Positions 35,020 through 43,958 of a stretch of 64,000 nt of DNA are shown here, piece by piece. The DNA is from Macrolepiota albuminosa (lineage: Eukaryota; Basidiomycota; Agaricomycetes; Agaricales; Agaricaceae). Under the pieces are notes generated by a model. That model had not been told where the DNA came from and did no database searches. It was given only the letters and a program-made list of their open reading frames with translations. The number at the start of each line of letters is the position of its first letter. The stretch's first letter is position 1. A program made the translations under genes and the position numbers. The DNA is taken from assembly GCA_027475525.1 (NCBI GenBank), contig JAMWFC010000067.1:601610-665609 (forward strand). The letters run 5' to 3'.

Positions 35020-36616
35020 TTAAGAAGATGAATTGTTAATTGTGGTTGGTGTTACGTTAGATGCAGCAGCATTAAAAGCAAGAGCTGAGGGACGTGGAGA
35101 AGTTGAGTGGGTCAAAGGTCTCAGATAGCTGGGGTCACGGAGGTTGAGCATGAGCCTGCTTATCATCATGCTTGCTACTCTATAGCCATTCGTAGTGAAT
35201 AAAGTTAGCTTGTTCACTGGTAGCAGAGACATACATGTTGGCAAGAGTTGCTGTAGTACCTCGTTGGATTTCCTGGAAGGCCAGTCACCTTGATAGACTG
35301 GGTATATATGTAGGACATATTTACAGGGAGAGACTATAGGGATGTTGGTAAACAATGACAAGAAAAATCACAGAACATGAATGCACTGACATGAAATGTT
35401 ATGACAGTCACAAGTTCAATGATTGCGATAATTCTGCAATGATACATCAATATCTCATTTACAGAACCATCTGCATGAGCACTGACCCAAAGTATATTGC
35501 GCCTAGTGTAAAATATCCTTTGAGTGAAAGGAAAGTATCCATACATAAAGCATACCATCACGTAGGAGAAGTCTGAATACAGATTTGCGAGCCTGGTCAC
35601 CCCGTCTCCACGACTTGTACACGGTCATACTGAAAATCAACATGTCAAACATGAGCATTGCAATCCACGCATTGGCAACACCTGGCCAGGACCATGGATT
35701 ATTGTTGATCAGTCATACAATGATTTACATAAACAGTGGTAAAAAAACAAACTGTTTGCACTAGTATGGACTTCAATAAATTGATCCGAGTACTTCTATT
35801 GCACTACTCACGCGTGACGGTCTAGCGGTGGGGTGCAACTTATTTGTGGATTGACGACAATGGCACTGGTGTCCTGCCCATCAAGGATTGTCCACTGACA
35901 AGGCAAATGAGAAAATATAAACTTTATGCTCAAATTATGTCATCAATACTTACTATGCCAAAAGTAACAGCCGCAACCGCACATGTACAGAGAAAAAAGA
36001 GCACTCGCAAGCTTCGGTCCCACAGTGCATATGTTCGTATTATGAAAAGTACTTGCGGGATAACACGTCATCAATGATTGACTTGAAGATGGATAATAGA
36101 CTCACTTCCGACAATGAGTTGAATGACCAATATGAAATACTGATGATAGATATCCAATAAATTGCATCTGGTGAAAAGGAATTTCAGCATATTTTTGGGT
36201 ACAGCGATGGTGGACCCCACGCCTTGGACGCTCAGTTGAGAATAGAAGCTATTCCAAATTTGGATGGAAAGTACCTTGGCCCCAAGTCCCCAAAAGTCTT
36301 GAACAAACGCAGGAACGTTTCCAATAAGACTCAAATAGCGATTGAGGTAAAAGAAGGCAGAGGCCCATGAGAGAGATCCCGTGGACCAAAATCGGTCAAC
36401 TTCGGCAGGTAGAGTCAATGCATAATCATAGTAAAGTAGAGCTGCAAGCGTCTCTCTGGGAATGAGTGGAGGTGAGGAACAGCACTACATACTGTATGAG
36501 ACGAGATCGATGTAATTGTTACTAATGCTGCAAAAATAATCAGACAGCATGGACAAAGTAGGGGGGGGGTAATCATACGCTTGAGAACGGTTAAATGCTG
36601 CGGTGTCTTCGAACAT
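35020..36616 (-). CDS. DUF6533-domain multi-pass membrane protein (receptor-like)
   Basis: Exons recognised: 36616-36579 (MFEDTAAFNRSQ), 36527-36493 (ISNNYIDLVSY), 36441-36106 (LLYYDYALTLPAEVDRFW, FYLNRYLSLIGN, IYHQYFILVIQLIVG), 36051-35954 (LFIIRTYALWDRSLRVLFF), 35894-35812 (WTILDGQD...ISCTPPLD), one from about 35690 (VANAWIAMLMFDMLIFSMTVYKSWR and VFRLLLRDG), a short GAIYFG exon, an ELVTVITF exon, and the last one with SMMISRLMLNLRDPSYLRP and a Ser/Thr-rich tail, stop at 35020-35022. The helix pattern and YDYALTL plus YHQYF plus RTYALW plus SRLMLNLRDP landmarks are those of the basidiomycete DUF6533 family, of unknown ligand. The splice from 35812 to the VANAW exon did not keep frame with the obvious acceptor, so the gene may be damaged. 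It sits alone between two copies of a large repeat. Confidence 0.75.
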
Positions 36617-37387
36617 AATCGGGAGGTCTATTCAAACAAGCTGGTCCGTGTCCGTCCTATGACAGTTTTTCATGACTGGTATATATATCTGGTGACTTAG
36701 AATAGCTCTTATGCATCTACAAAGTCATGATGTGGCAATCAGATCGTTGATTTTATAGCTTGTGTACAATGGTGTGAAACCAGGTTTTCAGACGACAAAG
36801 ACTACAGGCAAATGACCCATGCAGCATTTGCTCGACCTAGCTTGCATTTGTAGATGCAGTACGGAAATCGACCAGAGAATGATTCCATCTGATTTATTAT
36901 ATAACAATTCACGAAGGTTGAATAAGCCTTGGTCTACACAACAGCGTATCTGAACCGTGAGAGTTCATGAACTTTTTATTATTAGTGTTGTATCACCAAG
37001 GTGCTCAGTACTTGTGATATGTCATCACCAATGCTTCTCCATCTTCTGTCTTTATCGGAGACATCATTAGTCACTTGAAGGACAACACTATTGCGGACAA
37101 TCCACAGATAGAGCTGACAGATGAGGGTTTTTACGATGTCAATGCTGTGTGGCTGCCAATCCAAGCAGCCGAGCATGCTCAAAACTAGAGAGACTGATGA
37201 AGAAAATGAAGTCTAACTCTGGAGAACTACCCGATTTCATCATGATTGCGTAAGTCGCTCCATTGTTACAACCTAAACCTAGTACGATGAGTATCTGTAC
37301 CTCAGTCTTCGTATATTTGACTGGGCGCCTACCTAGTACACGATGAGTATCTGTACTAAGGTAGGTCGTAAGTATAGTGTTCAGGGG
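36617..37387. other. Spacer between DUF6533 gene and right large repeat
   Basis: No gene recognised. A short motif, ACGATGAGTATCTGTAC, occurs twice at about 37284 and 37342. The 5' flank of the DUF6533 gene includes a G9 run at about 36561. Confidence 0.5.
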
Positions 37388-40300
37388 GAAGGAAGCACGC
37401 GCTATTGGGTAGGCTCTTGCTCTTGGTTTTAGTTTTAGTTTTAGTTTTAGTTTTAGTTTTGCTCTTGGTTTCATTCTTGGATTTACGCTTACAGTTACCC
37501 TTGCCCTGTCCTTGCGCACCTTGTGCGCACGCGCACGCGTACGCAGGGGTCGTCGTGCTGTCCTCGAGGCGATGCCGAGTCCCGAGGGCGTGAGGCAGGC
37601 GTGTAAGTACGAGTACGAGCATCGTATCGTATCACCATTGTCATCGTCATGGGACAGCCACCAATGACCATGACGATGGCGATGGAACGGGTCGAAGAAC
37701 GAAGAACCAAAAACCAAAAACAAAAGCAAAAACCCAAAAACGAAGATCTGGGTGAACACGTTGAGTGGATCCATGTATCATGTATCATGTATCCGTTTAT
37801 CCATTCATCCATTCGTCCATGAAAGGATGAAACCAATACGAGAAAGAGAGTTTTCGATATACGTTTATCTCTATCTCTATCTCTCTGATCTCCCTCTCTC
37901 TAATCTCCCGCTCTAATCTCCCTCTCTCTGATCTCCATCTGTAATCTCTATCTGCATCTGTATCTATCTCTGTACTCTGTACATGTATGTATGTTTTCCG
38001 TTTCCCTCTACCTCTGCCTCTGCCTCTACCTCTTCCCTTCCTTCCTTCTCTTCTCTTCTGTTCTATTCTCTTCTTCGCCATCCTCTCTTCACGCTCACAT
38101 CCACGTTCACGTCCACCACCCACCCAAAAACAGGCAAAGAAACCCCAATTGACGGGACTCAATTCGCAATACCTAATGTCAACCACCGTTCTAACGTTCA
38201 CGTTCTAAGAAGTTGAATCAATCTCTGCGTTCGTGAGTCGTGAGTCGTGGGCGAGTGGTTCTACATGTATATAGATACGTCTGTCTATCTTATCTCTATC
38301 TGCATGTGTGTTCTGAGGGGGAGAGGGGGAAGGCGGGGGGGGGGGGGGAGGAGAGGAGGGACAGGGATAGGGACAGGGGGAGGGACAGGGCTAGACTCCG
38401 AATGTGACGGTGGAAGTACGTAGTCCATCCATGACTCGTGACTCGTGATTCGTGATTCGTGATATATATCAAGCCCACAACGAAGCCCACAACGAAGCAC
38501 TGCACGGCACAGCACAGCGCGAAACGGAACGAAACCCACAACAAACCAAAAATAGGTAATTGCAATTGGGTATGTGTACCCGAGATGTGATTGAGGGAGA
38601 CGTAGATGGGGGACAGTCACTGACGTCGAGGATACAAACAACGCGTCAATAACGTTAACGAAGGTTGCCCATGCGTTTATGCGCGTGATTGGGGATAAGC
38701 ACGTGCACGTGTGCTGTACCAATGGGCATTGCGGCGCCCTGCCCGCTGTTCTCGGATGGTATCGGTTCATCAGCTGATATGTCTTTTAACGAGAAGGGAT
38801 GAGCATCTAGACATTTTTGGGTAATTCTCAGATACTGTTGTGGAAGTGTTGGTACTTTTATGGTTGGATGGCTGAAATCAAACCTTGGCCCGACAATTCT
38901 TGTAAACTATACATGAATTGCTCATCCTCAGTTTCATGTAAGTAACTGAGGTTTTATTCCTTATGGATAGTATGTAGTTGTGTAAACAATGGGTAGTTAT
39001 AATAAAAAAGACAAAGAGGAGGCAAAGGAAAGATTATTGACTATTCTGTTATGTGAGTTTATTGATTTGTTTGCTAGATTTCAAGTGCATGTTTATGACT
39101 CTCGGTAGATGGAGGTATCATTGTGATGGCATCTGCTGTCTATATCTTGCATATCCCTCTAGGAACATTGAGTGCCATGCATTAATAAGCCTCTATCTGA
39201 ACTAAGCACACCAGTCCCATACCATGATGCCTTTTTTAGGTCACAAGTACAGGCTATAGAAGTAGTATGTGCCTTGGTGCATGAGATATGACAGCCACAC
39301 ACAGTACTCACCAGCTATGCACAGCAACAGGCTTCTTGTGTCACAAATAATGCTGGTAATGGATGAACTCATAGAAGATAAATGGATCAATCAATTTGTG
39401 CTTCTACTTCTAATTAGCTGGTGCACTTATAACCTTAGAATGATGAAGTTTTTTCAGGACAGATAGCTTAGTGTTTTACCTCCTCTAGACTTGATCAGAC
39501 AGCAACCTTGTGAACTTAGTATTTGTCATAGTCTGGATTAATACAATGACATAATCTAAGCAATCTATGTAGTCTACATAGTGTTTACATTTCTTCCACT
39601 TGAGATGAGAGCAAATTGGCTCTAAGTCATTCAAAGACTACTTGGAGGTGTTTTTCATGCTCCTCTATTTTATCAGAATCAATAAAGATATACATCATGC
39701 AGATAAATGATTATACACTTCAGGACATTGTAGAAATTTCTGGAGAAACACTTGTTCAAAGTTATATAAACTGTTTCTAACAGGTGTTTCTCTAGAAATC
39801 TCTACCATGTATTGAAGTGAGAATGCACCTGCAATGAGGCTGATGACCTCAATATTTCAAGATGTTATAAGTGATATCATGCCTAAAACTTCTTCAATGA
39901 CTCAAAGGGTTATATTATATCTCATGCTACAATTTATTGGAAATGTTTTAGCTGCCACTGTATAGATATATGTTAGAAATACAAAGAATAAATCATTGCA
40001 ATTCTTTAATCATAAGTTGAGCTGCATTTTTACATAATCATTTAACATATTATTGCATTCAAGCCAAGTCATTATATACTACATGAGAGATCATTAATTG
40101 TATACTGCTAGTCAAATGTAGCCATCAAAAAAATTCCAAATCTTTCAGAAGAGAAAAAGAAGAAGAATCAAGTATGGATTAAACACCTACTAATTTTGAC
40201 TGAATGTTAAATGGGAAGTAAAATGATTAGTATACAATAGTCTTGCTATAAATCAATTTATAAAGGCACAATTGAACAATTTGGCAAAGAAATATTAAAA

Positions 40301-41121
40301 GTGTTTTAAATTAAGATGAGTAGATACAAATGTAACTATTTACCTGGCAGATGAAGATCTGAAGAGAACAAGTTTACAAATTTTCTATGGAATTTCAAAA
40401 GTTTTAGAGCAATAACAACTGAGGGTGCCCATTAGTATGTATGCAGTATATATATATAACTGCCTGCTTTATTTTCAGTATAACAATGCCACATAATATT
40501 CTGACAATGGCATGTTTACAGTGACATACAAAACTAAAATGGGGAGTCCTCTGACAAATAGCCATCATAAATGTGCCTGACAATCCTGTCACAGTTATCA
40601 TACCTATTGTTACACTATGGATAAAGCAACCCATTGTTATGCTATAGACAAAACAAAGTAGAGTATATATCAATTTCTTGAATAGATAACTTCCTCAGTC
40701 ACTTATACAACAGACTGAGGATAAGCCACCTTATAACTAGACTTGCAGACAAGAGACTTAATGTCCCATAGACCAGATACTAATTTGTGTTGCTTTAAGG
40801 TCTAGATTTGAGCACTAATCTTGAAAAGAAACCTGTCATCTGTTTCTCAGCTAAGTTATTTACTGCAGAAAAGGGCACATTTTCTTGTTCAAAGACTTTA
40901 GAATTGACATATTGAAAATTGCATATCATGTGTCCTTTTTACTTTTTTCCAAGGAAATGCAATTGGTATCAGTAGTGCAATATACAAAGACTATGTTTAC
41001 CAGCAACTCATCAATATGTCAAGGAGTATAACAGGAGTTGTACATGGACATTTTGTCAAAAATATAGAATGATGAATAATGCTTGGCACTACACATTTTC
41101 TAGGGGAAAATAGAGGGAGGG
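37388..41121. repeat. Large dispersed repeat, right copy (with extra 1.4 kb)
   Basis: 37388-39480 matches the left copy (32370-34675), and 40902-41121 matches 34694-34935. The stretch between them is AT-rich, with only short frames and one hairpin (39716-39819). A G-run of about 15 lies at 38336-38350 inside a purine tract. Shared landmarks include the TATCTC runs, a CAAAGAAACCCCAATT block, the ATTGAGTGCCATGCATTAAT block and the GGACAGATAGCT end. Confidence 0.85.
39716..39819. repeat. Imperfect inverted repeat (hairpin), about 39-bp arms
   Basis: 39716-39754 is nearly the reverse complement of 39781-39819, with a 26-bp loop. It lies in the 1.4 kb present only in the right large repeat. It could be a MITE-like insertion or a hairpin; no clear target-site duplication was found. 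Confidence 0.7.
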
Positions 41122-41125
41122 CATA

Positions 41126-41612
41126 TATTTCATACAGTCCAACGTTTTGTTTGTAGAAAGTAGTGTATAGTTAAAGACAATAGTAAGGTAGCAACATCAT
41201 TTTGAGATACACTAAGTACATTTAGAATGTGACTCTCTGAGAGGGGTTGTGGCATCAGCAAATAGGGGATCTGCTGATGACATAACTTGAGGATATCTCT
41301 GAAAGAATGCCAAGTGGTAATAAATAAGGAAATTATAAGGTGCTGATATATAAAAATGCTAATAGAAGTAGGAGGGTGAGTGAGCAAATTGTTTACACAG
41401 AAGAGTTACAAAGTATGATACTATATAGTAGTGCAGAACAGAGTTGAGTAAAGCATGTGACCATGATGCAGCTGTCTGAAATGTATTTTACATTCATCCT
41501 GTGCTTCTGTTCTGCAGACTTTCATTTCATATAGTCCAGCATCTTGTTTGTAGAATGTAGTATATGATTAAAGACAATAGTAAGGTAGTGACATCATTTT
41601 AGGATACACTAA
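41126..41612. repeat. Diverged direct repeat pair of about 95 bp
   Basis: About 41126-41225 and about 41518-41612 share TTCATA(C/T)AGTCCA and TTAAAGACAATAGTAAGGTAG with substitutions. They sit in AT-rich decayed DNA. Confidence 0.75.
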
Positions 41613-42239
41613 GTCCATATGAGCATCAGACTATGTTTGGAACACAACTAGAGAGGTTGTGGCATCAGAAAATAGAGGACCCCCATCAAAGACTAGTGCG
41701 CATCATTGAATCCAATAACCTCCTTGAAAGCAGTAAGTAAAATGAAACTTGCTCTATGTAAAATAGGAGTTAAAAATTTGATGTATAGTGGTGCAATAAG
41801 TTCTAAATGTCTCTAGTATTAAAGAAAGGCATCAGAAGTCCATCTTCCAGGAATTTTAACAATATTGGGAGAAATATTGGCTAGTAAGAGGTATGTTGTT
41901 CCTCCAATTCTGAAGCAGTAACCTGTAACAATGGAGTATTTATATTGTTTGAGGATAGTGTTTAATTAAGAAAGAATCATTGAGTAAGGATTGTGATACA
42001 ATTTGATGAATTGTAATACACAGCAATGTTTTGCATAGTATTGTTGAAGTTCGAGGTATGATGTAACTTCAGGGCATCAATAGGATTGAGATAACATTTT
42101 CCCCTCTCTTTCTCCCTATTTTTGTATTTGGAAGATGCAGTACATGAGAACTGGCAGGAGTAATGGAGGTTTAAGGTTGGCCTATAATAGATATAGGAAA
42201 AAGTGAAATTTTTGGTCTGAGAGTGGAAGAATTTTACTC

Positions 42240-42690
42240 AAGCAAATCTGAGCCCAGAAACAAGTGAATGTGATAAATAGGATGCAATGATCTGAAGGCA
42301 ACAACAAGTCTAATAATTTTTTGGAGACATAATAGCATGTCTCCACTGACAGGAGGTTGTTTTAGACAAAACAAAAAATGAGGACATTGGTTTTTGATTC
42401 CTTTAATGACATATTCTAAGTGAATGTCACTGTGATATATGTAACCATTTTCAATATGCCAGGCCTATAGAGCATCACATTTTGCTGATACTATTTTTTC
42501 AGCTATGTGGCCAGCAAATGAGGCTGCAAAGTTACAGAGGAGAGGTTCTAAAGCTGGAAGTATTTTGTTATTAGAGATTGCATTGATGTAACAGTAATCA
42601 ATGAATGGCTTGACTGCAATGCTATATATTCACTTGGTAGATGCCTTCCAAGTGTGCTAAATGACTGCTCTGATCTTGGATAATTGAGCT
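42240..42690 (-). pseudogene. Relic of a basidiomycete tyrosine-recombinase-like integrase gene
   Basis: In AT-rich DNA a minus-strand frame from about 42611 to 42307 reads as core-binding-domain sequence: KPFIDYC, ILPALEPLLCNFAASFAGHI, then a stop, then AWHIENG, LEYVIKGIKNQCP and QPPVSGDMLLCLQK. This is the pattern of the phage-integrase-like proteins found in agaricomycete Crypton/DIRS-type elements: a core-binding helix bundle, a WH...G motif, then KG and PPVT...ML...L. The catalytic Arg-His-Arg-Tyr part could not be found, and stop codons occur. It is a dead remnant; the surrounding AT-rich block (39.5-42.8 kb) may be the rest of that element. Confidence 0.55.
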
Positions 42691-42972
42691 AGCTTATAAG
42701 GATGAGAAAATGACCTGTCACTGCATTGAGTGTGCCTGCTGATTGATAGAAAAATTGATAAAGTGATAGATAGTAGCAATGGAGAAGCTTGTGCAGTTGA
42801 GTGGAAGAGGGATGATAAAAATAGGTCAGAGACAAATCAAGCAGTGTAAGTGGACTATGCGCGTCCAGCTTCACTTAGCAAACAAGGCAGAATGGCACAA
42901 TACTAGGATTCGGTACCAAAAGACAGAAAAGAAGTCCACGATCCACTACCCTCCTTCCCCTATATACCAAAA

Positions 42973-43200
42973 TGTTTTACAGAGTTCAACTCAGTCGGTG
43001 TGATAACGACTGGTATTATATGCTACCTGTTTTACAGAGTTCAACTATGAGTACACTATCAGCTTCTTGTAATACTATCATGCAATAAGACAACATACCT
43101 CAGTCGGTGTGATAACGACTGAGGTATGATTACGTTTCTCTTCGACTCAACTACTCTCTGGTCACGTGTCCGTGACGCGCTCACGATTCTATCTCGAACA
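42973..43200 (-). repeat. Copia 3' LTR
   Basis: 228 bp, begins TGTTTTACAG and ends CTCGAACA. It contains TGTTTTACAGAGTTCAACT twice (42973 and 43027) and a 13-bp perfect-stem hairpin (43094-43106 with 43116-43128). It differs from the other LTR only by C versus T near position 43170. Confidence 0.97.
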
Positions 43201-43210
43201 CTCCCCCGGA
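43201..43210 (-). other. Copia polypurine tract
   Basis: On the minus strand CCGGGGGAG directly precedes the 3' LTR, the expected plus-strand priming site. Confidence 0.75.
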
Positions 43211-43223
43211 TTTGTGGTACGCG

Positions 43224-43392
43224 TCAGGTCTTGAATAAATGGAGTTCTGCACAGAACTTGGTGTGTTGTGATCGTGGTAATGGTTTGGTGAATAAGTTGG
43301 CTATGTTGTCTGCGCTTGGTACGTATGTTATCGAGATATCTCCTTCTTCCACGCAATGTCATATGAAATGATGCCGAACGTCGATATGTTTA
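43224..43392 (-). pseudogene. Copia RNase H C-terminal fragment, cut off by the gypsy insertion
   Basis: Minus-strand frame continuing the copia polyprotein after the gypsy insertion: a KHIDVRHHF start, an in-frame TGA (43359-43361) where Arg is usual, then GDISITYVPSADNIANLFTK and a stop at 43224-43226. These are the last motifs of copia RNase H. The fragment is separated from the main frame by 11.5 kb. Confidence 0.85.
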
Positions 43393-43568
43393 TGTAACCT
43401 GGGGTTACTAGTTAGAACTATCTGTGTATTTCACACAGTGCTAAATCAGACCGCAATATCGGATTTGACTAGTACTTAGTGCGAAAACAAGACGTTATCT
43501 TACGTAATACTCTACTAAATGATTATAGCGTCGTTGACGCTGATGGTAATACGGATGAGTCCGTTACA
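43393..43568 (-). repeat. Gypsy-1 3' LTR
   Basis: 176 bp, identical to 54728-54903 over its whole length; ends form TGTAAC/GTTACA. Followed inside the element by the polypurine tract (43569-43578, minus strand TTGGGGGGTA). Confidence 0.97.
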
Positions 43569-43578
43569 TACCCCCCAA
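43569..43578 (-). other. Gypsy-1 polypurine tract
   Basis: On the minus strand a TTGGGGGGTA tract abuts the 3' LTR, as expected for the plus-strand primer. Confidence 0.75.
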
Positions 43579-43958
43579 TGAGACCGAATACTCGGTCTTG
43601 ATCACGGGAGGTAGAACGAAATGAAAGATGCACGGTAGTGCAACAACGATGAAAGATGCACGGTAGTGCAATAACGGATGGATGCACGCGTATTGCGTGG
43701 CTGCACGGCGTTAGCACTCATGCGTAAGGAAGATGTGTCGTCCGGACACAATCGGAAGCAGTCCTTATCAGACACGGGCGTAGGGGACGCCAGCAGTAGA
43801 AAGCAAATGTTGTATATAATAAAATTATATATAAAAAAACAAAAGAATGACCCCTTCTCTGGGTCCGCTGTATCTACACGCGACTCTAAAGTGCGTATCA
43901 GCTGAAATGGCTCGAGTTAAATACTCAGAGGTACATACACAATATTGTATAAAAGGGT

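Noticed and set aside
37139..37774. 211-codon minus-strand frame overlapping the right large repeat
   Set aside because: Encodes low-complexity KLKLKLK-type sequence from TTTAGTTTTAG repeats; no homologous intact frame in the left copy.
43126..43371. 81-codon plus-strand frame in the copia 3' region
   Set aside because: Antisense to the copia RNase H tail and LTR.
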